Of a DNA stretch of 64,000 nt, positions 1 to 10,100 are shown piece after piece. Made by a program: the position numbers and the translations under genes. Numbering within the stretch: the first letter of the stretch is position 1; every line of letters starts with the position of its first letter. Source of the DNA: Lysobacter sp. Root916 (lineage in GTDB: Bacteria > Pseudomonadota > Gammaproteobacteria > Xanthomonadales > Xanthomonadaceae). Location of the stretch: positions 64,586-128,585 of the forward strand of contig NZ_LMJF01000017.1 in assembly GCF_001429785.1 (NCBI RefSeq), given 5' to 3'. Under the pieces are notes generated by a model, which ran no database searches, was not told the origin of the DNA, and saw only the letters and a program-made list of their open reading frames with translations.

Positions 1-1
1 G

Positions 2-358
2 CGCGCCGCGCCCTCGCTGCGCGCACGCGCGGGCGGCGCCGTCGGCGTGCTGGCGGTGCTTGGCGCCGCGCTGGCCCTGGCCGCGCCCGGCCTCAACGCC
101 GCGCGCATGCAGGACCGCTATATCGCCAGCGGGTTCGGCCCCACCGTGGTCGTCAACGCGCGCGACCCGGCCGGCAGCTTCGCCTTGCGTATCCGCCAGG
201 GCCGGGTCGTGCAGGCTTCGATCGAACGCCAGGCCGTGCCCAGCGAACGCATCATCCAGCAGGGCGATACGGTCCTGCTGCTGGGCGCGAACCGACGCCC
301 GGCGGTGTCCTTGCGGGTGTTCGCGAATGGGCGAATCCGTTGGAATGCGCGCGGCTAG
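2..358 (+). CDS. C-terminal part of a membrane-anchored or exported protein (cut by the left edge)
   Basis: The frame is open to the first base, so the true start is probably outside the window; a GTG at 47 is the first internal start candidate. A strongly hydrophobic stretch rich in Ala and Leu (about residues 15-35 of the visible part) is followed by roughly 85 polar residues with no recognised domain. This could be a signal peptide, or the last transmembrane helix plus periplasmic tail of a BlaR1-like M56 peptidase. The second reading is suggested only by the BlaI-like operators immediately downstream. No function can be assigned from what is visible. Confidence 0.55.
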   Translation, partial: RAAPSLRARAGGAVGVLAVLGAALALAAPGLNAARMQDRYIASGFGPTVVVNARDPAGSFALRIRQGRVVQASIERQAVPSERIIQQGDTVLLLGANRRPAVSLRVFANGRIRWNARG

Positions 359-378
359 CCACCCGCCCGGCCCTGATA

Positions 379-416
379 TACGATGCGCGTCGTAGATAAG
401 TACGACAACAATCGTA
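379..416. promoter_or_regulatory. Two tandem BlaI-like dyad operators
   Basis: Two 16-bp sites share the same arms, TACGA-N6-TCGTA. They lie at 379-394 (TACGATGCGCGTCGTA) and 401-416 (TACGACAACAATCGTA). Their centres are 22 bp apart, about two helical turns, so two repressor dimers could sit on one DNA face. They end 10 bp before the ATG at 427. BlaI/MecI repressors bind short TACA/TGTA-type dyads; assigning these sites to a BlaI relative is inference. Confidence 0.6.
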
Positions 417-426
417 GAGGGATCGC

Positions 427-1749
427 ATGGACCTGCTCTCCGGCCTGACCCGTTCCGCCCTGGCCGTCGCCCTGGCCGCCTTGTTGCTGCCGTCGCGCGC
501 CACCGCCGCCCCCGACCCCGCCGACGCGGCCCGCGTGTTCGCCGAGGCGAAAGCCCTGTGCGAGCGCGACGAGGGCGCGCTGTGGGGAACCTCCTTGTGC
601 GGCCCGATCCTGCTGGTCGACTACACGGATCGTTCGGTCGTGGCCAACGTCGCCGACAAGGAAGGCCGGCTGGTGGCGTCCGGCGCGCTGTTCGCCGGGA
701 CCTTGCCCGAGAGCGTGATCATCGCCAACACGCCCACCGAATGGGCGGGCGTGCGCTGGACCCAGCTGCTGTGGCCTTTGCCCACGGAGGCGGACAAACG
801 CCAGGTGCTGATCGCGCACGAGCTGTTCCATCGCATCCAGCCGACGTTGGGCCTCACTCGCAACGAAGTCGGCAACCGGCACCTGGACACGCTGGAAGGC
901 CGCTATCTGTTGCAGCTGGAATGGCGCGCCCTGGCGCAGGCCCTGAAAGCGACGACGCCCGCGCTGCGGCAGGCGGCCCTGAGCGACGCGCTGCTGTTCC
1001 GGCACGAACGCTATCGCCTGTTCGCGCAGGCCGCGCTGGAAGAAGGCCAGCTCGAGATCAACGAGGGCGTGCCCGAATACACCGGCGTCAAGGTCGGCCT
1101 CAACGATCCCAAGGCGCGCATCGCCCACGCCGAGTACGACCTGTCCGCGTTCGTGCAGGCGCCCAGCTTCGTGCGTTCGTTCGCGTACGCCACGGGCCCG
1201 GCCTATGGCCTGCTGCTGGACGAGGCCGATCCGGCCTGGCGCGACAAGCTCGGTTCCGGACAGCGGCTGGACCAGTTGTTGAGTGCGGCGATGCGCCTGC
1301 CCGATCCGGACCCGAAGACGCTAGCCGCGCGCGCCACGCACTACGACGACGGCGCACTGCGATCGGCGGAGGAGGCGCGCGACCGGCAAAAGCGCGCGCA
1401 GGCGGCGGAGCTGACGGCGCGCCTGGTCGACGGCCCGGTCCTGATCATCGCGCTCAAAAAGAGCAATCGTCAGTTCAATCCGCAAACCCTGATCCCGCTG
1501 GGCGAGCTGGGCATGGTCTACCCGACCCTGCGCTTGACCGGCGAATGGGGCGCGCTGCAGGTCGACAGCGGCGGCGCGTTGCTGACCGCCAAACAAGCGA
1601 CGGTGTCCGTAAAAGGCGCGGACCCGTCCGGAATCAAGGGCGAGGGCTGGCGGCTCGATCTGGCGCCCGGCTGGTCCGTGCGACCGGGCGCGCGCGCCGG
1701 CGACCTGATCGTGGCGCAGACGCCGACGGATGCCGCCGGCACACCATAG
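427..1749 (+). CDS. Secreted HExxH (gluzincin-like) protein of unknown family
   Basis: This 440-residue protein begins with a clear Sec signal peptide (hydrophobic core about residues 8-22, cleavage near ATAA at 25-28). It carries HELFHRIQ with H131, E132 and H135 in the zincin HExxH arrangement. About 80 residues later comes NEGVPEYTG, which offers E213 or E217 as third zinc ligand, as in gluzincins. I do not recognise the family, so peptidase activity is inferred from the motif only. The C-terminal half (about 300-440) looks beta-rich. The ATG at 427 is preceded by AGAGGGAT and by the two dyad operators, so the gene is probably inducible. It converges with the hydrolase gene downstream. Confidence 0.8.
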   Translation: MDLLSGLTRSALAVALAALLLPSRATAAPDPADAARVFAEAKALCERDEGALWGTSLCGPILLVDYTDRSVVANVADKEGRLVASGALFAGTLPESVIIANTPTEWAGVRWTQLLWPLPTEADKRQVLIAHELFHRIQPTLGLTRNEVGNRHLDTLEGRYLLQLEWRALAQALKATTPALRQAALSDALLFRHERYRLFAQAALEEGQLEINEGVPEYTGVKVGLNDPKARIAHAEYDLSAFVQAPSFVRSFAYATGPAYGLLLDEADPAWRDKLGSGQRLDQLLSAAMRLPDPDPKTLAARATHYDDGALRSAEEARDRQKRAQAAELTARLVDGPVLIIALKKSNRQFNPQTLIPLGELGMVYPTLRLTGEWGALQVDSGGALLTAKQATVSVKGADPSGIKGEGWRLDLAPGWSVRPGARAGDLIVAQTPTDAAGTP

Positions 1750-1827
1750 CCGGCGCGGCGACGAGCGCTGCGAGCGCCTCGCGGTCGGGGCGCGCTGCAC
1801 GGCGCCGCGGCCGAGCGCGGACCTCCA

Positions 1828-3390
1828 CTACTCCCTAAGGTAGTAGGTCACCGAATCCGTTTCCGGGATCGCCACCGTCAGACCGCGCACCTTGCCCCAG
1901 GCGTCGCGACGGAAGTCGAAGACGATGGTGTAGAGCCCGGCATACACGTAGCGCGCCGGCCCCAGCGACTGCAAGCGCACCGGCTGCTCGCGTCCGGCCA
2001 TCAGCAGCTCGACGGTGTCGCCGGCGACGTTCACGCGGAAGCCCGGGTAATCGAAGTTGTCGGCGGTGGCGCGGCGCAGATCCATCGGCGTCTGCGGGTC
2101 GAGCCGATAAGCGCCGACAAAATCCGGCGACGGCGGCAGACGCTGGGCCACCGCCCGTACCGGCGGGCGAGCGCCCGGCATGATCGCGTCGGCCAGGGCA
2201 TTGCGGATTTCGTCGATCAGCACGCCGCCGTTGCTGGCGTTGGTCAGCACCACGTAGCCGTCGCCGGTTTCCGGATAACCCTCCATCAGGGCCAAATAGC
2301 TTTCGTTGGCGCCCATGTGGAAGAAATAACGGCTCTGGCCCGAGCCGCCCAGACGCGGACCCAGGCCGAATACGCTGGGCGAGACCTCGGTCATCATCGC
2401 CGTCGCCAAGGGCTGCGGCAGGAAATCGCCGCGCCCCTGATAGCTCTTGATCAAAGCGCCGACCAAGCGGCCCAGATCGTTCGCGCTGGTCCATAGCCCG
2501 GACGCGCCGCCCTCGCCGAAACTCTCCCAGCCGCGCGGCAGCGCGACCCGGTCGCCATCGAGGTCGTGGGCCTTGGCGATGTTGCCGCGCGCGGCCGACA
2601 GCGGGCTTTCGAAGGTGCTGCGGCGCATGCCCAACGGCGCGAATACCTGCGCCTGCGCCAGCGCCTGCAAGGACTGGCCGGACACGTCTTCCAGCGCGAG
2701 TTGCTCCACGGTGACGCCGCCGCCGGAGTAGTCCACGACCGCGCCGGGCGCATGCTTGAAGCGCACCGCTTCGCCCTTGGCCGGCGCCTGGCCGTCCAGC
2801 ACCTGCACCAGCGTCGGCAGCGCTTCGTTCGGCTGGTAATCCGCGAAGCCGTGCACGCCCAGGCCCGAGGTGTGCGACATCAGCATGCGCAGGCTCACCC
2901 GCGGCGGCGATGCGTCCGCGACGGCGGCCGGCAGCTTCCAGCGCCGCAGGTAGTCGCCGACATCGCGGTCCAGATCCAGCCGCCCCTGCGCGACCAGGCG
3001 CAGGGTGGTGGTCGCGGTGGCGACCTTGCTGATCGAGCCCACCGAGAACAGCGTGTCGCCGTCCACCTTGTCCTGGGTGCCGGCCTCGCGCACGCCGTAG
3101 CCGGCTGCGCGCACCACTTCGCCGTTCTTCACCAGCGCGATCGCCACGCCGGGCACGTGGTAATGGCGCATGCGCTCGGCCAGCGACCAACGCGGCGGCG
3201 CCTGGCCGGCGGCGATCACGCTGGGACGCAGGCCGTGATCCAGAGCGGCGAAGGGATCCGGTTCGGTCGGCGGCTGCGCCTGCACCGTCGCCGCGACGAC
3301 GCACGCGGCCAAACCCAAGCAACGCAGGCGCAGGCCGATGCCGGTGCCGCGCGCGGAGTTCGATGGACGACAGGCGGACTCGACGGGCAT
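1828..3390 (-). CDS. Serine hydrolase of the class C beta-lactamase/esterase family
   Basis: The 520-residue product has a signal peptide (about residues 18-38, ending VQAQP) and a beta-lactamase-like fold. It shows the S119-I-S-K122 catalytic tetrad and a later Y-S-G motif (within VVDYSGGG) in the place of the YxN motif of class C enzymes. The C-terminal ~120 residues form an extra beta-rich domain common in periplasmic members of the family. Such proteins hydrolyse esters, D-amino acid peptides or sometimes beta-lactams; the substrate cannot be told here. The ATG at 3390 is chosen over an upstream in-frame start because AAGGAAG precedes it and the signal peptide follows directly. Confidence 0.88.
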   Translation of the reverse strand: MPVESACRPSNSARGTGIGLRLRCLGLAACVVAATVQAQPPTEPDPFAALDHGLRPSVIAAGQAPPRWSLAERMRHYHVPGVAIALVKNGEVVRAAGYGVREAGTQDKVDGDTLFSVGSISKVATATTTLRLVAQGRLDLDRDVGDYLRRWKLPAAVADASPPRVSLRMLMSHTSGLGVHGFADYQPNEALPTLVQVLDGQAPAKGEAVRFKHAPGAVVDYSGGGVTVEQLALEDVSGQSLQALAQAQVFAPLGMRRSTFESPLSAARGNIAKAHDLDGDRVALPRGWESFGEGGASGLWTSANDLGRLVGALIKSYQGRGDFLPQPLATAMMTEVSPSVFGLGPRLGGSGQSRYFFHMGANESYLALMEGYPETGDGYVVLTNASNGGVLIDEIRNALADAIMPGARPPVRAVAQRLPPSPDFVGAYRLDPQTPMDLRRATADNFDYPGFRVNVAGDTVELLMAGREQPVRLQSLGPARYVYAGLYTIVFDFRRDAWGKVRGLTVAIPETDSVTYYLRE

Positions 3391-3504
3391 GGCGGCTTCC
3401 TTCTTGCGAGCTGACAGGCGGCCACCATACGTGCCGCGACGAGCTAGCCTACGGGCCGCGAGGCGTGGGCGCGCACCGGCCCGTCGCAACGCCGGAACTT
3501 TGCG

Positions 3505-4386
3505 CTAGGTCGCCGGCACGGCCGCGCGCCGCGATGCGCGCCGTCCGTACATCACCACTACCGCGGCCGGCAGGTACATCATCATTCCGTACATCAGCGC
3601 CGGCACCGCGATCTGCTCGGACTTCATCAGGCTCAGCGCCAGCAGGGCGGCCAGGGTCGCGTTCTGCACGCCGACTTCGATGCCGATGGTCAGCGCATCG
3701 GGCAGATCCAGGCGCAGCAGGCGGCCCAGGGCGACGCCGCCGGCGGTGGCGCCGCAGGCCAGCGCGAACGCGGGCAGGCCGACGCCGCGCAGCAAGGTCG
3801 GCAGATTCGCCCATTGCTGGACGATCAGCGCGACGATGATCGCGAACAACACCAGCAGCGCGAACGCGCCGGTCCATTTCTCGATCCGCAGCGCGAACGC
3901 CGGCGCCAGGCGGCGCACGCCCATGCCGACCAGGATCGGTACCAGCACCAATGCGGCCAGATGCAGCGCGGTGCTGCGGAACGGCACCTGCAGATCGGCG
4001 CGCTCGCCGGCGAACCACTGCAGGGCCAGATTGACCAGCAACGGCACGCTCAGGAAGGTGACCAGGCCGCTGATCACGGTGAGGCTGACCGCCAGGGCCA
4101 CGTTGCCGCGCGCCAGGTAGGTCAGCGCATTGGAGGAAGAACCGCTGGGACAGGCCGCGACCAGGACCAGGCCGACCGCGAATTCCGGCGGCAGCGCGAA
4201 CGCCCAGGCGATGAAGAAGCCCAGCGCCGGCAGCCACAGATAGTGACCGAGCACACCGACCAGCACCGGCTTGGGCCGTTCGCCTATGCGCAGGAAATCC
4301 GCGAGCGTCAACGACATGCCGATGCCGGTCATGATCAACGCGATCGCGATCGGCAGCAGCACCTGCAACAAACGGCTGTCTTCCAT
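3505..4386 (-). CDS. Bile acid:sodium symporter (BASS) family transporter
   Basis: A 293-residue integral membrane protein with eight to ten hydrophobic segments. The conserved stretch VLVAACPSGSSSNALTYLA near residues 93-111 matches the family's GCxPGGxxSN motif region. BASS members import organic anions with sodium in the inner membrane; in bacteria substrates include pantoate-like and other carboxylates. It lies 71 bp downstream of the class II aldolase gene on the same strand, so a shared transcript is possible and the substrate may be a carboxylate related to that enzyme. The substrate is unknown. Confidence 0.88.
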   Translation of the reverse strand: MEDSRLLQVLLPIAIALIMTGIGMSLTLADFLRIGERPKPVLVGVLGHYLWLPALGFFIAWAFALPPEFAVGLVLVAACPSGSSSNALTYLARGNVALAVSLTVISGLVTFLSVPLLVNLALQWFAGERADLQVPFRSTALHLAALVLVPILVGMGVRRLAPAFALRIEKWTGAFALLVLFAIIVALIVQQWANLPTLLRGVGLPAFALACGATAGGVALGRLLRLDLPDALTIGIEVGVQNATLAALLALSLMKSEQIAVPALMYGMMMYLPAAVVVMYGRRASRRAAVPAT

Positions 4387-4457
4387 GCCTGCTTACCCCT
4401 GGGCCGGAGAGTGGGAATCCGCTGATTCTGGATTGACGCCCGAACCGGCCCCGAAGG

Positions 4458-5222
4458 TCAACTGTCGTAACCGGGGTTGAAGCGCTGCAGACGCCGCAGC
4501 AGCCCCGGCCACACCAACGCGCCGCCCAGGCCGCGCGTGACCTGCGCGGCCTGGGCCTGCATGCCGTCGACGATGGGCTGCGGCACGCGGACGAGCGCGC
4601 GATCGCCGGCCAGCGCGCGCACCTGGATCATGCAGGCCGCCTCGAAGATGTACAGCGCCAGGAAGGCATCGGCGATGCTGCGCGCGGCGGTCAGCAGGCC
4701 GTGATTGCGCAGCATGAGGAAGGTCTTGTCGCCGAGGTCGCGCACCAGCCTGGGCTTTTCGTCCTCGTTGAGCGCCAGGCCTTCGTAGTCGTGGTAGGCC
4801 AGCGACGACAGCACCAGGGTCGACTGCTGCGACAAGGGCAGCAGGCCCTGTTGCTGCGCCGAGACCGCGATGCCGTTGATCGAATGGACGTGCATCACGC
4901 ACTGCGCATCCTCGCGGGCGGCGTGCACGCAGCTGTGGATGGTGAAACCGGCCGGATTGACCGGATGCGGCGAGTCGTCGAGCTTGTTGCCTTGCAGGTC
5001 GATCTTGACCAGGGACGAGGCGGTGATCTCGTCGAACATGTAGCCGTAGGGATTGATCAGGAAGTGGTGCTCCGGGCCCGGGATGCGCGCGCTGAGGTGG
5101 GTGAACACCAGGTCGTCCCAGCCGAACAGGGCGACCAGCCGGTAAGCGGCGGCCAGATCCACGCGCAGGGCCCATTCTTCCGCCGAAAATCCGGCACTCG
5201 TAGCGTGCGTATTTGTGCTCAT
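4458..5222 (-). CDS. Class II aldolase/adducin family protein
   Basis: The 254-residue protein covers a full class II aldolase/adducin domain. Visible features are the N-terminal FTHLSARIPG segment, the metal-binding HVHS motif (around residue 120) and the late LRNHGLL signature, which supplies the third zinc histidine. Family members cleave or epimerise phosphorylated sugars, or act on other hydroxy-carbonyl compounds. Several proteobacterial members of this size have no proven reaction, so I give no gene name. It is transcribed away from the CRP/FNR-type gene (78 bp between starts) and towards the BASS transporter. Confidence 0.85.
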   Translation of the reverse strand: MSTNTHATSAGFSAEEWALRVDLAAAYRLVALFGWDDLVFTHLSARIPGPEHHFLINPYGYMFDEITASSLVKIDLQGNKLDDSPHPVNPAGFTIHSCVHAAREDAQCVMHVHSINGIAVSAQQQGLLPLSQQSTLVLSSLAYHDYEGLALNEDEKPRLVRDLGDKTFLMLRNHGLLTAARSIADAFLALYIFEAACMIQVRALAGDRALVRVPQPIVDGMQAQAAQVTRGLGGALVWPGLLRRLQRFNPGYDS

Positions 5223-5300
5223 GGCTTCGCCTCGGACCAGAAGCGCAGCACGCTAGCAGCCGCGCTGGACGGAGTCCGTCGGATTGCCGACACTCTGGCC

Positions 5301-5993
5301 ATGCCCTTGTCGAACGCGAACGCCGACCCGTGGTTGCGCGACCTGCCGCCCGAAGTGACGGCCCTGCTGGCGAGCATGTCGCTGCGCAAGCGTCTGCGCC
5401 ACGGCGAGCTGCTGTACGCGCGCGGCGACGACGCCGACGGCCTGTACGGCGTGGTGAGCGGGCGGATCCGGATCAGCCTGACCCATGCCGACGGCCGCGA
5501 AGTGCTGCTGACCTGGTTCGAGCCCGGCAGCTGGTTCGGCGAGGTGTCGATGTTCGATGCCAGCCCGCGCCCGCAGGACGCGCATGCGGTCGGCGACACC
5601 GAGGTGATGCTGCTGCCGCGGGCCAAGTTCATGGCGCTGCTGGACCAGCACCATCAGCTCTACCGGGCCTTCGCCAAACTGCTGTGCCGGCGCCTGCGCA
5701 TGTCGCTGGACTTCGTCGAAGACATGATGACGCTGCCGTTGTCGGCGCGGCTGGCCAAGCGTCTGCTGGAGCTGGCCGGCGTGTACGGCAGCGCGACCCA
5801 AGGCGCGGGCATCGTGATCGACCTGCACCTGCCGCAGGAGGATCTGGCGCGCATGATCGGCGCGACCCGCCAAAGCGTGAGCAAGGAGCTCAACCGCTGG
5901 GAAGCGCTGGGGCTGATCCGGGTCGAGTACAGCCGCATCGCGCTGCTGGACAGCGAACGCGTGCGCGCCCTGACCGGCGGCGCGAAGCCTTAG
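5301..5993 (+). CDS. CRP/FNR-family transcriptional regulator
   Basis: The 230-residue protein has an N-terminal cyclic-nucleotide-binding-type beta-roll (about residues 15-130, with GSWFGEVSMFD in the phosphate-cassette region), a dimerisation helix, and a C-terminal winged HTH (about 150-220) with recognition region MIGATRQSVSKELNRW. The phosphate cassette lacks the canonical RTA triplet of cAMP-binding CRP, so the ligand may differ or be absent. There is no FNR-like cysteine cluster. The gene is divergent from the class II aldolase gene and may control it. The start is the first ATG compatible with the domain; no strong Shine-Dalgarno is visible before it. Confidence 0.87.
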   Translation: MPLSNANADPWLRDLPPEVTALLASMSLRKRLRHGELLYARGDDADGLYGVVSGRIRISLTHADGREVLLTWFEPGSWFGEVSMFDASPRPQDAHAVGDTEVMLLPRAKFMALLDQHHQLYRAFAKLLCRRLRMSLDFVEDMMTLPLSARLAKRLLELAGVYGSATQGAGIVIDLHLPQEDLARMIGATRQSVSKELNRWEALGLIRVEYSRIALLDSERVRALTGGAKP

Positions 5994-6033
5994 AGCCTTG
6001 GGGGCCAAGCGCCGCGCGCGTGCGCGGCGATAC

Positions 6034-7185
6034 TCAGGATTTGCCCGGTGCCGGCGACGGCTTGATCCGCACCTTGTCGCCTTCGCCCAGCAGCGCGTTC
6101 GGGGCCTGCACCACGGTATCGCCCGGCGCCAGGCCGGACACGATCTCGATCTCGCCGCCGAGGTTGCGGCCCAGGGCGACGCTGCGGAACTCCAGGGTCG
6201 CGTCCTTGCGCAGCGCCGCCACGCGCGGGCCGGCGCCGCCCTGGATCACCGCCGAGACCGGCACCAGCACCGCCGGCGCGGCGCGCGCGACCTTCAGGCG
6301 CACTTCGCCGACCATGCCGGCGGGAATGCGGCCATCGGCGTTGGGCAGACGCAGCTCCACGCGCATCGCGCCGAGATCGCGCGACAGGCTTTGCGCGCTG
6401 CGCGCGACTTCGGCCTTGAAGGTCTCGCCCGGCAATTCCGGGAAACGCACCTCCGCCTGCAGGCCGGCGTGCACCTGCAGCGCGGCGCTTTGCGGCACGT
6501 CGATCACGATCCGCAGCGGGTCCAGCGCATTGATCTCGAACATCGGCAGCGCCGAGGCCGCCGAATCGGCGACCACGCGGTCGCCGCGCTCGATATTGCG
6601 CGCCGAGACCACGCCGGCGAACGGCGCGCGCACGCTTTGGAACGCGCTGCGCTCGCGCGCACTGGTCAGACGCGCCTCGGCGGCCGCGCGCGCGGCGGCG
6701 GCGGCGTCGCGGTTGGCCTTGCGGTCGCTGTACATCTCCTTGGAGATCGCGCCCGAGCCGACCAGCACCTGGGCGCGGTCGAAGTTGACCTGGGCCAGCT
6801 CGCGATCGGCGTTGGCCTGGTTGAGATCGGCCGCGGCCTCGCGCACGGCCTGATCGACTTCCGGCGCGGAGATCGTCGCCAGCACCTGGCCGGCGGCGAC
6901 GCGATCGCCCAGATCGACCTGGCGCTCGCGCACGAAGCCGGTGGCGCGCGCGTAGATCTGCGCCGACTCGCCGGCGTAGGCGCGCGCCGGCAGGCGCAGT
7001 TCGAGTTCGCTGTCGGCCGGCTTCACCGCCACCGCCAGCACTTCCGGCAAGCCCTTGGCCGGCGTGGTCTCGGCTTCGCTGCGGCTGCAGCCCGCGCCCA
7101 GCGCGAGGGCGATCGCCAGACTCAAGGCGCCCGCGGCGCGGGCGGAGCGAGCGTGCGTGCGGTCGGAATGGATGAGCAGATTCAT
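6034..7185 (-). CDS. RND efflux periplasmic adaptor (membrane fusion protein)
   Basis: A 383-residue lipoprotein: hydrophobic leader ending in GAGC with the lipid cysteine at residue 33, then a barrel-sandwich/lipoyl half (YARATGFV...VDLGDRVAAGQVLA), an alpha-helical hairpin (about 110-175), the second lipoyl half (VRAPFAGVVSARNIERGDRV), beta-barrel and membrane-proximal domains. This is the HlyD/AcrA-type adaptor that links an inner-membrane RND pump to an outer-membrane channel. Its ATG overlaps the pump stop codon by 4 bp (ATGA), so translation is coupled. No outer-membrane factor gene is adjacent. Confidence 0.93.
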   Translation of the reverse strand: MNLLIHSDRTHARSARAAGALSLAIALALGAGCSRSEAETTPAKGLPEVLAVAVKPADSELELRLPARAYAGESAQIYARATGFVRERQVDLGDRVAAGQVLATISAPEVDQAVREAAADLNQANADRELAQVNFDRAQVLVGSGAISKEMYSDRKANRDAAAAARAAAEARLTSARERSAFQSVRAPFAGVVSARNIERGDRVVADSAASALPMFEINALDPLRIVIDVPQSAALQVHAGLQAEVRFPELPGETFKAEVARSAQSLSRDLGAMRVELRLPNADGRIPAGMVGEVRLKVARAAPAVLVPVSAVIQGGAGPRVAALRKDATLEFRSVALGRNLGGEIEIVSGLAPGDTVVQAPNALLGEGDKVRIKPSPAPGKS

Positions 7186-10100
7186 GGGGTCGCTCCTGCC
7201 TCGGCGGCGCCGGCGGCGGTGGGTACGGCGTGCGCGTGGCGCGCCGCGCGTCGTTTGATGTGGCGGCCGAGCACGGCCAGGATCGAAGGCACCAGCACCA
7301 GGGTGGCGGGGGTGCCGAACAGCAGGCCGCCGATCACCGCGCGGCCCAGCGGCGCGTTCTGTTCGCCGCCCTCGCCCAGACCGATCGCCATCGGCACGAT
7401 GCCCAGCACCATCGCGCTGGCGGTCATCAGCACCGGGCGCAGGCGCACCGCGGCGGATTCGTAGGCGGCCAGTTCGGGATCGTGGCCTTCGGCGATCAGG
7501 CCGCGCGCGAAGCTGGTGACCAGCACGCTGTTCGCGGTCGACACGCCGATCACCATCATCACGCCCATCAGCGCCGGCACGCTCAGCGGCGTGCCGGTCG
7601 CGAACAGGCCGAAGGCGGCGCCGGCGATCGCGATCGGCAGGCCCGACATCGCCACTAGCGGCTGGATCCAGGACTGGAAGTTCACCACCAGCACCAGGAA
7701 CACCAGCACCGCGGACATCAGCAGACCGGCCGCGAGTTCGCCGTAGGCGCTTTGCATCTCGCCGGCCTGGCCGGCGATCTCGATGCGGTTGCCGGGCTTG
7801 AGGCGGGCTTCGAGTTCGTGGGTGATCGCGGTCAATCGATCGTAGACCGAGCCCAGGTCGGTGCCCTGCACGTTGGCCAGCACGCTGATGGTCGGCGCCA
7901 GGGTGGTGCGGCCGATGCTGGCCGGCACCGTGCGCGGGGTGACGGTGGCGATATTGCGCAACAGCACCGCCTGGCCGTTGGCGCCGATGCGCAGCGGCGT
8001 GTTCAACAGGGTGTCGATGTCGCCCAGGCGCGCGGGCGGCGCCTGCACCTGCACGGTGTAGGCGATCGCGTTGACGGTGTCGGTCCAGTACACCGGCGAC
8101 ACCGTGCCGGCCGAGCCCAGCACCGCCAGCACGGCGCGGCTGGCCTGCTGGGTGTCCAGGCCGAGCTGGGCGGCGCGGGTGCGATCGATCTTGACCTGAT
8201 ACTCCGGCAGATCCAGGACCTGACGCAGGGCCACGTCGACCGCACCCGGCACCTGGCGCAGGCGCTGTTCGATCTCGCGCGCTAGGGCGAGGTTGCCGGC
8301 GCTGTCGCGGCCGACCAGGCGTATCTCCAGCATCGTCGCGGCCGAGCCGGACAGGGTGCGGCTGGTCGCGTCCGGCGGACGCTCGAACACTTTGACGTCG
8401 GGGAATTTCTGCGCGATGCGTTCGCGCAGTCGCTGCAGGTACAAGCGGCTGGGCGCGTGCGGCGAGCGCAGCTGCAGCATCACCTCGGCCTCGAAGGAGC
8501 CGACCACGGCGCTGTCGACCATCGCCAGGTTGACCGCGTCGGGCACGCCGATCTGTTCGTAGACGGTTTCCAGTTCCCGCGCGGGAATGATGTCGCGAAT
8601 CTCGCGCTGGATCTGGGTGAGGCGCGCCGCGGTCTCTTCCAGGCGCATGCCCGAGGGCATCCGCACCTGCAGGCGCAGCTGGCCGGCATCGACCTGGGGG
8701 AAGTACTCGCGGCCCAGCATCAACGCCGAGGCCGCGCCCACGCCGACGGTCAGCAGCGCGGCCAGGGCGAGCACGCCGCCGTGGTGGCCCAGCCGCACCA
8801 GCAGGTCGTGATGGCGCTCGCGCAGCGATTCCAGGGTGTGCTCGACGCGGTGGTTGATCGCCAGCAGCGCGCGCTCGGCGCGCCAGCGCGGGCGCGCGCG
8901 GCTTTCGATGTCGGCCGGCAGCAGCAGATAGCACAGCACCGGGATCAGGGTGCGCGAGAGCAGGAACGAGGCCGCCATGGCGAAGATCACCGCCAGCGCC
9001 AGCGGCGTGAACACCCAGGCCGACAGGCCGGTCATCAGCAGGATCGGGGTGAGCACGATGCAGATCGCCACCGTGGAGACGAACTCGGGGAACACCACCT
9101 CGCGCGCGCTGTCCAGGATCGCGGTGCGCACGTCCTTGCCCAGGGCGATGTTGCGGTTGGTGTTCTCCACGTCCACCACTGCGTTGTCGACCAGGATGCC
9201 GATCGCCAGCGCCAGGCCGCCCAGGGTCATCACGTTGAAGGTGTAGCCCAGCAGGTGCAGCAGCGACACCGAGGCCAGCAGCGCCAGCGGAATGGCCGAC
9301 AGCACGATCAGACTGGAGCGCCAGGAGCCGATGAACACCAGCACCACCAGGGCCACCAGCAAGCCGACCAGCAGCGCCTCGTGCTGGATCGAACCGATCG
9401 CGTGATCGACGAACACGGATTGGTCGAAGATCGGTTGGATGCGCATGCCCGGCGGCGCCGAGGCTTCGATTTCGGGCAGGCGCGCGCGCACCGCGCGCAC
9501 GATCTCGACCGCGGACGCGCCGCCGAGCTTGATCAGCGCCACCGACACCGCGCTGGAACCGTCCATACGCGCCACGTTGGTCTGCAGCGCGCCACCGTCG
9601 CGCACTGAGGCCACGTCGCGCACGTAGATCACGCTGCCGTTGCGCGCGGTCACCGGCAGATCGAGAAAGTCGGCCGCGGTCGCCGGGCTGGTGTCGAGCG
9701 AGATCTGCAGCTCGCGCGCGCCCTCGCGGATCGCGCCCGAGGGCAGGGTCGGGCTGCCGCGTTCCAGCGCCGAGGTCACGTCGCTGGGCGTCAGGCCGTA
9801 GGTCTGCAGCGCCGAGGGATCCAGGTCGACCATGATCTGGCGCGCCGCGCCGCCATAGGGCAGGGTCAGGCGGATGCCGGGGATGGTCTGGATCTGCGAG
9901 CGCAGTTGCAGGCGCGCATAGTCGTACAACTGCGCTTCGGTCAGCGAGTCCGAGGACAGCACCAACTGCAGCACCGGCGTGCTGGAGACGTTGTTGCGGA
10001 TCACCAGCGGCGGCGAGGTGCCCGGCGGCATGCGCCGCAGGATGGTCTGCGAGACCGCGGTGATCTGGCCCAGGGCGCGGTCCAGGCTGACCGTGGGCTG

